40,581 nt of DNA, taken from the NCBI GenBank assembly GCA_017620635.1, contig JAGAUV010000028.1:1-40581 (forward strand), in the 5' to 3' direction. A model generated the notes under the pieces. It worked only from the letters and a program-made list of their open reading frames with translations, searched no databases and had not been told where the DNA came from. The stretch comes from Muribaculaceae bacterium (lineage in GTDB: Bacteria > Bacteroidota > Bacteroidia > Bacteroidales > Muribaculaceae). A program made the translations under genes and the position numbers. Positions 16,505 through 24,672 of the stretch are shown here, piece after piece. Position 1 is the first letter of the stretch. Every line of letters begins with the position of its first letter.

Positions 16505-17458
16505 TTATTTCTTTAAAGGACGGGCTTTAACGCCTTCTTTAGTAATTTTTACAGGTTTGATCGTACCGTCAGAGTTGAAGTATAGACGGTCGATGCAGGT
16601 GTGACGGTGGTCGCGGCCGTTGTCGCCAAGCGGACGGCGATGGTATACGATGTAGTATTCGTCTTTACCGGGTATCTGTATTACCGAATGATGACCGGCG
16701 CCAGTCGCTACAGAAGGATCTGCTTTAAGAATCTTGCCAATGCGTTCGAACGGCCCCTCGGGGGAGTCGGCGATAGCATAAGCCACCGAGTAGTCAGGGC
16801 CACCCCATCCGCCTTCGCTCCACATGAAGTAATATTTGCCGTCGCGTTTGAGCATGAATGGGCCTTCTACGTAGTTTTTCGGAGTGACCTCGCGGTATAT
16901 TGTACCGTCGGGCCAAGGCTCGAGGCCGGTAAAGGAATCGTTCAGGCGGACGAGATTGCAGTGTCCCCAACCGCCGTAGAACATATACCATACGCCGTTG
17001 TCCTCGAAGACGAACTGGTCGATAGGCTGAGCTCCGTTTACGATATCGTTGATCAGGGGCTCTCCGAGGAGATCACGGTAAGGACCTTCGGGTTTGTTTG
17101 CGACGGCTACGCCTATACCGCCAATTTCGCCTTCGTGAACATCGTTGGCGGAGAAGAACAGGTAATATTTTCCGCCTTTCTCGACGATTGCCGGAGCCCA
17201 CATACACTTCTCGGCCCATTCTACACGGGCAGTGTCGAGAATAGCGTGGTGGCGCTCCCAGTCAACGAGATTGTCGGACGAGAAGCAGTCAAAGAATGTC
17301 TGTTTCTCGTAGAGATCACTCCAGGTAGGGAATATCCAGTATTTGCCTTCGAATATGGCACCTTCGGGGTCGGCATACCAACCGTCAAAAACGGGGTTTG
17401 AGCTCCAGGCTCCGGAAGCAGCAAGTGACAGTGCCGCTGCGATAAATATCTTTTTCAA
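16505..17458 (-). CDS. glycoside hydrolase family 43 enzyme
   Basis: Exported five-bladed beta-propeller hydrolase of 317 residues. A signal peptide spans residues 1-19. The three catalytic carboxylates typical of GH43 are visible: base Asp30 in WYADPEG, pKa modulator Asp147 in IDQFVFED, and acid Glu198 in YVEGPFM. It consists of the catalytic propeller alone, with no carbohydrate-binding module. The family contains arabinofuranosidases, xylosidases and galactosidases; I cannot assign the bond cut. It lies between the GH92 gene (18-base gap) and manA (1-base gap), so its product should act on a side branch of a mannose-containing glycan. Confidence 0.88.
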   Translation of the reverse strand: MKKIFIAAALSLAASGAWSSNPVFDGWYADPEGAIFEGKYWIFPTWSDLYEKQTFFDCFSSDNLVDWERHHAILDTARVEWAEKCMWAPAIVEKGGKYYLFFSANDVHEGEIGGIGVAVANKPEGPYRDLLGEPLINDIVNGAQPIDQFVFEDNGVWYMFYGGWGHCNLVRLNDSFTGLEPWPDGTIYREVTPKNYVEGPFMLKRDGKYYFMWSEGGWGGPDYSVAYAIADSPEGPFERIGKILKADPSVATGAGHHSVIQIPGKDEYYIVYHRRPLGDNGRDHRHTCIDRLYFNSDGTIKPVKITKEGVKARPLKK

Positions 17459-17476
17459 TTTTAAGGTTTTAGAGGG

Positions 17477-19750
17477 TTACTTATTTTTAGAGAATGAATA
17501 AGGCGCGTCGCTGTCTTTTGTGCCTCGTGTGGTTACGGGCTTGTCGGTCATTACATAGTTTATTTTAGCGCCGTCGGTAAGTTGCTTGTGGCTGAGATAG
17601 TTCTTGGTATACTCTTTGCCGTTGACTTTCATCGATTTGATGTAGAGATTTTCGTCGGAGTTTTCGGGCGCGGTTATCTCTATTGTCTTGCCACCCTGCG
17701 GATGTATCTTCATCGATTTGAAGAACGGAGTGCCGAGCACATATTCGTTAGAGCCCGGGCAAACGGGGTAGAATCCCATAGCGGAGAATACATACCAGGC
17801 CGAAGTCTGACCGTTGTCTTCGTCGCCGCAGTATCCGTCGAAGTTGGCGTTGTACATCTTGTCCATAACCTCGCGAACGCGCTGCTGGGCTTTCCAGGGC
17901 TGGCCGGAGTAGTTGTACATATAGATCATGTGCTGTATCGGCTGATTGCCGTGAGCGTAGTTGCCCATATTCATAATCTGCATCTCGCGAATCTCGTGGA
18001 TAACGCCGCCATAATAGCTATCGTCGAAAATGGGAGGAAGGATGAATACAGAATCCATCATCTGATTGAAACCGTCTTTTCCACCCATGAGATCGATAAG
18101 CCCCTGAGGGTCGTGGAATACCGACCATGAATAGTGCCAGCTGTTACCTTCGGTAAATGCGTCGCCCCATTTGAGCGGATTAAAGTCTTTGGGGAAAGAA
18201 CCGTCCTCGTTGCGGCCGCTCATCAGACGGAAGTCCTTGTTGAACAGATTGCGGTAATTCATGGCGCTTTTCGCGTAGCGTTCGAGCTCTTTGTCGGACT
18301 TGCCGAGAGCCTTGCCGAATTTGTATATGCACCAGTCGTCATACGCATATTCGAGTGTGCGAGCGGCGCTTTCGTTGATACCTACATTATAAGGTACATA
18401 GCCGAGTCTGTTATAATACTCGTGACCGAGTCTTCCACTCGAGCTGCCTTTGAGGTAGTTGTCGGCTCCATGCACTACGGCTTGCCAAAGTTTTTCGGCG
18501 TCATAGCCCCGAATACCTTTGAGGTATGCGTCGGCGACCACCGATGCCGAGTTGTTGCCTACCATGCAGAATCTGTGACCGGGGCTTGCCCATTCAGGCA
18601 GGAATCCGCTTTCTTCGTATGCGTTGACCAGACCTTCCTGCATTTTAGCAGCTTCGGCCGGATAGAGCAGATTGACGAGAGGGAAGAGTGCACGGAAAGT
18701 GTCCCAGAATCCGGTGTCGGTGTACATGTAGCCGGGGCGAAGCTCGCCGTTGTAAGGGCTGTAGTGGATAGCCTTTCCGTTTTTGTCGTATTCATGGAAG
18801 CTACGAGGGAAGAGCACAGAACGATAGAGGCAAGAGTAGAATGTACGGAGTTTGTCGGGATCGTTGCTGTCTATTTCGACACTGCCGAGTATTTCGTTCC
18901 AACGGTCACGGCCGGCCGCTTTGATCTGATCGAAATCCTTGTCGCCGAGTTCCTTGAGATTGTCGATTGCCTGTTCGGGGCTAATGAATGAAGAGGCTAC
19001 ACGGACGTTGACCTGTTCGCCGCGTTTTGTTGGGAAACCGATGATAGCGCCGGCATGTTTGCCGTCGAAGCTTGTACTGCCGGTGTCGATAGTACCATCG
19101 GCGACGGCAGCGCTATAAGTAAAGTCCTTGTCGAACTCAACGACAAAATAGCAGCGGAAATTTTGGGGAACGCCACCGCTGTTGCGAGTGGTATAGCCGA
19201 CAATGCGGTTGTTCTTTTTGTCGATGCTTATTGACGAACCACGGTCGAAGGCATCGACGACAACGAATGCTGAATCAGTCTCAGGGAAGGAGAAGCGCAT
19301 GATCGCAGCACGTTCGGTCGGCGCGATCTCGGCCACGACGTCGTAGTCGGCCAGATATGTTCTATAATAATAAGGAGTCGCCGTCTCAGCTTTGTGAGAA
19401 TACCAGCTTGCGCGTTTGTCCTGATCGAAGACTGCGCTGCCGGTGGTAGGCATGATAGAGAACTGGCCATAGTCATTCATCCACGGGCTTGGCTGGTGAG
19501 TCTGCTTGAAACCACGTATTATATCAGCAGTATAGGTGTAGACCCACCCGTCGCCCATGCGACCGGTCTGAGGTGTCCATGCATTCATGCCCCAAGGCAT
19601 TGCGATAGCCGGATAAGTGTTGCCTGTAGAAAGTTCGAACTTCGACAGGGTGCCCACAAGCGGATTAACATAATCCACCGGAGTGTTTGCTGCCGCGTTG
19701 AAGCTTAATGAGGCTGTTAGGATTAGTAATAAAAACGTTTTGATTTTCAT
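17477..19750 (-). CDS. glycoside hydrolase family 92 alpha-mannosidase
   Basis: Exported calcium-dependent exo-alpha-mannosidase, 757 residues from the chosen start. The reading frame continues upstream to 19840, but the ATG at 19750 begins a clear signal peptide (cleavage after NAAA) and lies just after the predicted transcription start. GH92 hallmarks are the N-terminal YVNPLVGT, KQTHQPSPWMNDYGQ, GVIHEIREMQ with its probable catalytic glutamate, and the GDEDNGQTSAWYVFSAMGFY block in the (alpha/alpha)6 barrel. Such enzymes trim high-mannose N-glycans or yeast mannan. It leads the operon GH92-GH43-manA-ROK. No SusC/SusD pair adjoins, so the transporter is not encoded here. Confidence 0.95.
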   Translation of the reverse strand: MKIKTFLLLILTASLSFNAAANTPVDYVNPLVGTLSKFELSTGNTYPAIAMPWGMNAWTPQTGRMGDGWVYTYTADIIRGFKQTHQPSPWMNDYGQFSIMPTTGSAVFDQDKRASWYSHKAETATPYYYRTYLADYDVVAEIAPTERAAIMRFSFPETDSAFVVVDAFDRGSSISIDKKNNRIVGYTTRNSGGVPQNFRCYFVVEFDKDFTYSAAVADGTIDTGSTSFDGKHAGAIIGFPTKRGEQVNVRVASSFISPEQAIDNLKELGDKDFDQIKAAGRDRWNEILGSVEIDSNDPDKLRTFYSCLYRSVLFPRSFHEYDKNGKAIHYSPYNGELRPGYMYTDTGFWDTFRALFPLVNLLYPAEAAKMQEGLVNAYEESGFLPEWASPGHRFCMVGNNSASVVADAYLKGIRGYDAEKLWQAVVHGADNYLKGSSSGRLGHEYYNRLGYVPYNVGINESAARTLEYAYDDWCIYKFGKALGKSDKELERYAKSAMNYRNLFNKDFRLMSGRNEDGSFPKDFNPLKWGDAFTEGNSWHYSWSVFHDPQGLIDLMGGKDGFNQMMDSVFILPPIFDDSYYGGVIHEIREMQIMNMGNYAHGNQPIQHMIYMYNYSGQPWKAQQRVREVMDKMYNANFDGYCGDEDNGQTSAWYVFSAMGFYPVCPGSNEYVLGTPFFKSMKIHPQGGKTIEITAPENSDENLYIKSMKVNGKEYTKNYLSHKQLTDGAKINYVMTDKPVTTRGTKDSDAPYSFSKNK

Positions 19751-19776
19751 AGATGCACAAAGTTTTTCTGGTTGTG

Positions 19777-19808
19777 CAAAGTTAGTCAAAAAAAACAATC
19801 TTGGCAAA
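19777..19808 (-). promoter_or_regulatory. promoter of the GH92-GH43-manA-ROK operon
   Basis: On the minus strand TTTG (19805-19808), a 20-base spacer, then TAACTTTG (19777-19784). Initiation near 19770 gives a 20-base leader, which supports the ATG at 19750. Confidence 0.78.
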
Positions 19809-19823
19809 TGCCTACAGACGATG

Positions 19824-19842
19824 CCCTCACGACCCCTCACGA
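19824..19842. repeat. tandem 10-bp repeat between divergent promoters
   Basis: CCCTCACGA occurs at 19824-19832 and again at 19834-19842, so the copies are exactly 10 bp apart, about one helical turn. The pair sits between the -33 elements of the GH92 and GH30 promoters, a natural place for an activator to bind. Confidence 0.45.
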
Positions 19843-19874
19843 TAGCCTCGAATTATGTATTGTTGCAATATGGT

Positions 19875-19905
19875 TTTGCAGTTAAGCAAAAATGTTGTAC
19901 CTTTG
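19875..19905 (+). promoter_or_regulatory. GH30 promoter
   Basis: TTTG (19875-19878), exactly 19 bases, then TACCTTTG (19898-19905): a full consensus match. Initiation near 19912 leaves about 9 bases before the ATG at 19921 and rules out the in-frame start at 19855. Confidence 0.8.
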
Positions 19906-19920
19906 GAGAAAAATTTGGTC

Positions 19921-21432
19921 ATGGCTAAATACAATAAACCGATAAATAACACGAGACATATTTTTTTGAGTGCTATTATTCCGTGTCTTATGCTTATAGG
20001 ATGTGGAGAAAGTGACAACACTTCAAGCAATAGCGAACCGGCAGAAAAGCCGGTAAAAGTGGAGGTGCTTACTACAACATCCAACAGAAGCAAGGATTTG
20101 TCTCCGTCGACTGTAGAGATGAACGGAGCAAATAAAACAGCGACCAACGTGATCAAGCTCCAGCCGGACAATACCTTCCAGACTATTGACGGTTTTGGCG
20201 CGGCCATTACCGGAGCCACAGCCTATAATCTGTTGAAGATGACACCGGAGAACCGCACCAAGTTCCTCAAGGAGACTTTTTCGCCTACTGAGGGTTATGG
20301 CATGAGCTATGTGCGTGTATGTATCGGATGCTCGGACTTCTCGCTGAGCGATTATACATGTTGTGATACACCCGGCATCGAGAATTTCGCACTAACAAGC
20401 GAAGAGACCGATTATGTGATTCCTGTACTTAAGGAAATACTTGCGATAAATCCGGATCTAAAGATTATCGCCTCTCCCTGGACCGCTCCAAAGTGGATGA
20501 AGGTAAAGGATCTGAAGGACAAGAAGCCTCACGACAAATGGACCTCTGGCCATCTTAATCCAGACTACTATCAGGACTATGCCACATATTTTGTGAAGTG
20601 GATCGAAGCGTTTAAGAGCAATGGTATAGATATATATTCAATGACGGTGCAGAACGAACCGCTCAACAGAGGCAATTCGGCTTCAATGTTTATGGGCTGG
20701 GACGAGCAGCGCGATTTCATCAAGACCGCTCTTGGTCCGGCGTTCGAGAAGGCCGGGATAGACACGAAGATCTATGCATTCGATCATAACTACAATTATG
20801 ACAATATGGATGATCAGAATGGTTATCCGGCAAAAATATTTGAAGACCCTGAGGCTTCGAAGTATATAGCAGGTGCCGCATATCACAATTATGGCGGCAA
20901 CAAAGAAGAGCTCAATGTTATCCATGAGAAATTTCCGGGTAAAGAGCTCGTCTTTACTGAGTCGACAGCAGGAGACTGGAATGACGGCTCAAATCTCGGC
21001 AAACGCCTTGTGAATGATATGGAGGAGATCACACTCGGCACAGTCAACCGCTGGTGTCGCGGCTCGATCATATGGAACCTTATGCTTGATTCGAAGCGTG
21101 GTCCGAACCGTCCCGGCGGCTGTACGACCGGTTTCGGTGCGGTAGATATATCAGATGATTATTCGACAATACGCCGCAATTCATTCTACTATATAATGGC
21201 GCATATGTCGAGTGCTGTAAAACCTGGAGCCAAGCGCATCGCAACAAGCGGAGAGGCTGCAAATGGTATTACCTATGCCGCTTTTGTCAATCCTGACGGC
21301 AGCAAGGCGTTTGTGGCAAGTAATTCCGGAGGCGAGGGCGTAAATGTAACGGTTGTCGACGGCAAGCAGCATTTTGTGCTGTTGTTGCCGGCAAACAGTA
21401 TCGTTTCATCCAAATGGTCAGATAAGAAATAA
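19921..21432 (+). CDS. glycoside hydrolase family 30 lipoprotein
   Basis: Retaining beta-glycosidase of the glucosylceramidase (GH30) family, 503 residues. The N-terminus carries a lipoprotein signal with lipobox LIGC (Cys28), followed by a polar Ser/Glu-rich linker, so the enzyme is membrane-anchored and perhaps surface-exposed. The catalytic barrel begins with TIDGFGAAITGATA (88-101). The acid/base is Glu246 in TVQNEP and the nucleophile is Glu347 in VFTES. The C-terminal beta domain carries AAFVNPDGSKAFV. Known members act on beta-1,6-glucan, beta-glucosides or xylan; the substrate is not evident. It is transcribed divergently from the mannosidase operon and followed by a good terminator, so it is monocistronic. 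Confidence 0.92.
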   Translation: MAKYNKPINNTRHIFLSAIIPCLMLIGCGESDNTSSNSEPAEKPVKVEVLTTTSNRSKDLSPSTVEMNGANKTATNVIKLQPDNTFQTIDGFGAAITGATAYNLLKMTPENRTKFLKETFSPTEGYGMSYVRVCIGCSDFSLSDYTCCDTPGIENFALTSEETDYVIPVLKEILAINPDLKIIASPWTAPKWMKVKDLKDKKPHDKWTSGHLNPDYYQDYATYFVKWIEAFKSNGIDIYSMTVQNEPLNRGNSASMFMGWDEQRDFIKTALGPAFEKAGIDTKIYAFDHNYNYDNMDDQNGYPAKIFEDPEASKYIAGAAYHNYGGNKEELNVIHEKFPGKELVFTESTAGDWNDGSNLGKRLVNDMEEITLGTVNRWCRGSIIWNLMLDSKRGPNRPGGCTTGFGAVDISDDYSTIRRNSFYYIMAHMSSAVKPGAKRIATSGEAANGITYAAFVNPDGSKAFVASNSGGEGVNVTVVDGKQHFVLLLPANSIVSSKWSDKK

Positions 21433-21450
21433 AGATATACAGTGCGAAGG

Positions 21451-21501
21451 ATCGGCTGTGTCTCAATAGTACTTGTTACGTTGGGATGCAGCCGATTTTT
21501 T
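21451..21501 (+). terminator. intrinsic terminator of the GH30 gene
   Basis: ATCGGCTG (21451-21458) pairs with CAGCCGAT (21489-21496), an inner stem TCTCAA/TTGGGA extends it, and a run of six T follows (21496-21501). It ends three bases before the stop codon of the convergent ATP-grasp gene. Confidence 0.85.
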
Positions 21502-21503
21502 AT

Positions 21504-22625
21504 TCAATGTATATCAACAAGGAATGAGAAGTCGGCGCCGGGCTGAGCGAGGTCGAGAGTGCCACCATATATACGGGCATCGCGTACATCACAATCGATG
21601 AGTCCTGCATTTGTCGCCTTGCTTATAGAGAAGCGCCCGGTTCGGCCATTCGCGACAAAGTGGCTATAGAAACGATGACATACGTGCCCCATTGTCATCC
21701 GTAGATTAAGCTCGACAGCAGGCACGAGAGAGTAATCGTCGGCGTTGACGGCCATCATGTCGATTCCGAGTGCTCCGTTATAGTTTTTCCCTATCAGTTC
21801 TTCAATAAGGGGTGGCATCGCGGATATGACCGCATCGAGCTGTCTGTTGTCGCCGAGGGCGGAGCATATCATGTCGTGCAGATATTCGTCGGGGGCGAGT
21901 TTGTTGCCTGAATAAGAACTGAAACCGGCGGTCTCGAAAACAGAGAAGCCGGAGAAACAGCAATGACCGTCGTAGAGCTCGAATAGAGCTGCAAAGTCGA
22001 GCTTCTTGTCATAGAACGGTTCGACCATGACGGAGCCTTGCCTGCGGATCATTCCTTCGACCGATTTTTCCTGCTTGTCGAAATCTTTTGCTTCCACTGG
22101 TATGACACCTCTGCCGGATGATGACCATGGTAATTTAATAACGGCTCTTCCAAGCCGTGTCACGATATCGCGAACTTCATTTACTGAAGAACATTCATGG
22201 GCGACAGGCGCTAAAGCGGTCGGTATAGTCTCCTGGATAAGTGTCGCGATCCGCGCCGCTGTGCGTCGGTGAGACAGTTGCCGTATTTCCGACAGCGATT
22301 GGTCGATAGGGAGAACTGATGCCGGGACTCCGTTTATTTCAAAGAAACGGCGCGAAGCAATAGACCAGCCCCACGGAGCAGGAGTCATGTCGCTGCTATA
22401 TTGCGAAAACGGATCGACGCTTAGTCTGAAGGTCGATTTAATCCTGTCGAACCATTGAGCGTTGATGCCCTCGGTCATGACAAAGTCGCCCGGCTTACCG
22501 TACCATAAGGGTAAGGTTGCGCCTGCACGGCGAAGTTTCACTACAATCGGCGGAGCTGTATATCTTGCCGTGTCAGCGGCCAGCGCAAGGTCGTTCTCCG
22601 GGAAAAAGAGGTGTAAGTGCGGCAT
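21504..22625 (-). CDS. uncharacterised ATP-grasp-fold protein
   Basis: A 373-residue cytoplasmic protein. I do not recognise a named family, but the ATP-grasp core is visible: Lys164 in AVIKLPW followed by the loop SSSGRG (168-173), the hinge segment SVMVEPFYDKKLDF (198-211) with Glu202, and a metal-binding stretch LGIDMM then VPAVELNLR containing Asp289, Glu305 and Asn307. Such enzymes join a carboxylate to an amine or thiol through an acyl-phosphate. Residues 1-110 form an unassigned N-terminal domain with the conserved-looking NDLALA. The gene overlaps the stop of the preceding outer-membrane-like gene by one base and is last in the prmA operon. The substrate is unknown. Confidence 0.65.
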   Translation of the reverse strand: MPHLHLFFPENDLALAADTARYTAPPIVVKLRRAGATLPLWYGKPGDFVMTEGINAQWFDRIKSTFRLSVDPFSQYSSDMTPAPWGWSIASRRFFEINGVPASVLPIDQSLSEIRQLSHRRTAARIATLIQETIPTALAPVAHECSSVNEVRDIVTRLGRAVIKLPWSSSGRGVIPVEAKDFDKQEKSVEGMIRRQGSVMVEPFYDKKLDFAALFELYDGHCCFSGFSVFETAGFSSYSGNKLAPDEYLHDMICSALGDNRQLDAVISAMPPLIEELIGKNYNGALGIDMMAVNADDYSLVPAVELNLRMTMGHVCHRFYSHFVANGRTGRFSISKATNAGLIDCDVRDARIYGGTLDLAQPGADFSFLVDIH

Positions 22626-23167
22626 CAGAAAGTGATTCCGATTTTTACCGTGGCGTAGTGCAAGTTTTTAAAGTCGTGCGACATTGAACCGTCCTCAGAT
22701 TCGATATATCTGCGTTCGCGGAATGTGTATCCCACGATCATGTATGAGCAGTATTTTTTGCCTCTTGCCAGATTTATACCAATGCCGGTCGACCCATAGA
22801 AACCAGTCTGTTCGTGGTTGTGCTCGAGATAATTGAGCGAAGCACCCAGACGGGTCGGCCAGAAAAGCAGGGTAGGGCGATTGACGAAGTTCGTCCTGAA
22901 GTCGGCGAAAATATCGTAAGAGCGGCATGAGTTGGCTGTTGTAAGATCAGCCCCGAGACCTATGCCGAGAAAGTTGATCCATCCGCGTTTTAAACCGAAC
23001 TGAGCGCTGAAATTGATATCGCTCATGTCGCTGCCTGTCATGTCGATAGATGCTCCGGCGTCGGCACCCCACGCAAAGACAGTCCTATTGTTTTCAGGAA
23101 TGTCGGATTTCGCATATGCTCCTATAGCGCATATGACGCAGATGATAATTATATATATCTTTCTCAT
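22625..23167 (-). CDS. small outer-membrane beta-barrel-like protein
   Basis: A 180-residue protein of unknown function. A signal peptide (residues 1-19, cleavage near AYA) is followed by alternating polar/aromatic strands rich in Gly, Tyr and Phe. The C-terminus is KIGITF, ending in Phe as beta-barrel outer-membrane proteins often do. The pattern suggests an eight-stranded barrel, but no family signature is recognised. It starts 7 bases after the prmA stop and overlaps the ATP-grasp gene by one base, so expression is probably shared. It could equally be a periplasmic beta-rich protein. Confidence 0.6.
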   Translation of the reverse strand: MRKIYIIIICVICAIGAYAKSDIPENNRTVFAWGADAGASIDMTGSDMSDINFSAQFGLKRGWINFLGIGLGADLTTANSCRSYDIFADFRTNFVNRPTLLFWPTRLGASLNYLEHNHEQTGFYGSTGIGINLARGKKYCSYMIVGYTFRERRYIESEDGSMSHDFKNLHYATVKIGITF

Positions 23168-23174
23168 GATTGGT

Positions 23175-24074
23175 TTAGCGTTTGATGAATACCATAGATG
23201 ACCAACGGTCTATTTCGTCCGCTTCAACGAAATCGAATCCCGATTTTTCGGCCTTGTCTCTTATAATATCCCGGTCTTCTACATAAAAACCGCTGACAAT
23301 CAGCTTGCCGCCATGCCGTATCGCGGAGGCGTAGCGATGTATATCGTTTGTGATTATGTTGCGGTTTATGTTGGCCAGAAAATAGTCGGCGCCGAAGCCG
23401 TCGGGCAGCAAGCCTGCATCTCCGAGGCGTACCGTTACTTCTGTATTGTTGTCCGGCAGGTTAATTTTCACGTTGTCGACAGCATTCTCTGCCGCTGCCG
23501 GATCAATTTCAATAGCAAGGACTTCGCTTGCGCCACACATGCGAGAGAGGATAGCTAATATACCGGTGCCCGTGCCCATGTCGACGAGACGCTTGCCGTT
23601 CATTTCGGCTCCGAGTATATACTTCATCATCAGCGTGGTAGTGGCGTGATGGCCGGTGCCGAATGCCATTCTGGGGTCTATTACAATGTCGTATTCAGCC
23701 TTTGGTATGTCGGTGTGAAAGCTGCTGTGAACGACAACTTTGCCGCCTACGATTATAGGTTTGAAATAGTGACGTTCCCATTCGGCGTTCCAGTCCTGCC
23801 CGGGCACAAACTCGGTAGTGTAATCCACTTTAATGTCGAAGGGAAGGGCTTCGATGGCCATATCCGTAGCGCTCTTGTCGAAAAGAGGAGCCGCTACATA
23901 TGCTTTCATGGTCGCGCCCGGACATACTTCATCCTGTTCGAAGCTTTCATATCCGGCATCGGCCAGAAAAGAAGCAAGGAGGTCGCAAGCATCGGCGCTT
24001 GCAGGTGTCACTGTAAACGCAACCAGATAATAGTCATTCATATTGGGCGCTTTAGCGCCATTGTCTGTACTCAT
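23175..24074 (-). CDS. prmA: ribosomal protein L11 methyltransferase
   Basis: SAM-dependent enzyme that methylates ribosomal protein L11. The C-terminal Rossmann methyltransferase domain contains the SAM loop VDMGTGTGILAI and the segment FLANINRNI, diagnostic for PrmA. AFGTGHHATT is the conserved region between the N-terminal substrate domain and the catalytic part. The ATG at 24074 (299 residues) is chosen; an ATG at 24041 would align better with some family members, but a GGCGCT/AGCGCC hairpin lies directly before it. The frame extends to a GTG at 24092, which lies inside the -7 box and is excluded. It is divergent from fur and first in an operon with two unknown genes. Confidence 0.9.
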   Translation of the reverse strand: MSTDNGAKAPNMNDYYLVAFTVTPASADACDLLASFLADAGYESFEQDEVCPGATMKAYVAAPLFDKSATDMAIEALPFDIKVDYTTEFVPGQDWNAEWERHYFKPIIVGGKVVVHSSFHTDIPKAEYDIVIDPRMAFGTGHHATTTLMMKYILGAEMNGKRLVDMGTGTGILAILSRMCGASEVLAIEIDPAAAENAVDNVKINLPDNNTEVTVRLGDAGLLPDGFGADYFLANINRNIITNDIHRYASAIRHGGKLIVSGFYVEDRDIIRDKAEKSGFDFVEADEIDRWSSMVFIKR

Positions 24075-24091
24075 AATAATAGAAGAATGCA

Positions 24092-24099
24092 CAAAGGTA
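24092..24099 (-). promoter_or_regulatory. -7 box of the prmA promoter
   Basis: Reads TACCTTTG on the minus strand, a consensus match. The -33 region (about 24116-24120) has only ATTG with short spacing. It overlaps the upstream region of the fur promoter. Confidence 0.55.
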
Positions 24100-24132
24100 C
24101 AAAAATTTAGCCGTCCAATAAAAAATTATTTG

Positions 24133-24140
24133 TACTTTTG
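24133..24140 (+). promoter_or_regulatory. -7 box of the fur-purA promoter
   Basis: TACTTTTG matches TAnnTTTG. A TTTA at 24106-24109 is the nearest -33 candidate, with long spacing. Initiation near 24147 supports the ATG at 24175 over in-frame starts farther upstream. Confidence 0.55.
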
Positions 24141-24174
24141 CAAGAGAAACCAAACACATAAGTGTGCCCGGACA

Positions 24175-24672
24175 ATGACGACCGACAGACATAGAGCATG
24201 TGCCGCAGAGCAGATATTCGACCAATATCTGCAGTCGACTCATCGCAGGCGTACTCAGGAGCGAATGATGGTGCTGAGTTGCTCCGAGTCCATGAAGGGT
24301 CATTTTACGGCGGAAGATGTAGCCAATCAGCTGCAGGCCGGACACAACAATGTAGCGTTGGCGACAGTATACAGCACACTTGATCTGCTGACGCATTGCG
24401 GAATCCTTACAGCACGACATTTCGACAGCGGAGTCACATATTACGAAAAAGCATCGACTCCACACATGCACCTTGTGTGTACGGTCTGTGGAAAGATAAG
24501 AGATCTGCGAGACGCAAGCATCGACGCTATAGTGGCTAACAGGCGCTTTTCGTCGTTTACGCCTACAAGATATGCGATGACGGTGTACGGTATGTGCGGA
24601 GCTTGTGCCAAGGCGGTCAAAAATAAGAGTAAATCAAACAAAACCATATCAAAATCTCAAAAGAGAAAATGA
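24175..24672 (+). CDS. Fur-family metal-responsive regulator
   Basis: A 165-residue DNA-binding repressor of the Fur/Zur/PerR superfamily. The winged-helix domain covers about residues 10-85, including HFTAEDVANQL and the recognition-helix region ALATVYSTLDLL. The dimerisation domain has HMHLVCTVCG with Cys102/Cys105 and a second pair Cys141/Cys144 in GMCGAC, forming the structural zinc site. Whether it senses iron, zinc or peroxide cannot be decided from sequence alone. The C-terminal 17 residues are a Lys/Ser-rich tail. Its stop overlaps the purA start by 4 bases. The promoter is back to back with that of prmA. Confidence 0.88.
   Translation: MTTDRHRACAAEQIFDQYLQSTHRRRTQERMMVLSCSESMKGHFTAEDVANQLQAGHNNVALATVYSTLDLLTHCGILTARHFDSGVTYYEKASTPHMHLVCTVCGKIRDLRDASIDAIVANRRFSSFTPTRYAMTVYGMCGACAKAVKNKSKSNKTISKSQKRK

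Noticed and set aside
16601-17401. Antisense frame of 266 codons within GH43
   Set aside because: Shadow of the GH43 gene, whose catalytic residues are intact.
18134-18991. Antisense frame of 285 codons within GH92
   Set aside because: GH92 motifs run throughout the opposite strand; no independent support for this frame.
19751-19840. N-terminal extension of GH92 by 30 codons
   Set aside because: It would remove the signal peptide from the N-terminus and lies upstream of the predicted transcript start.
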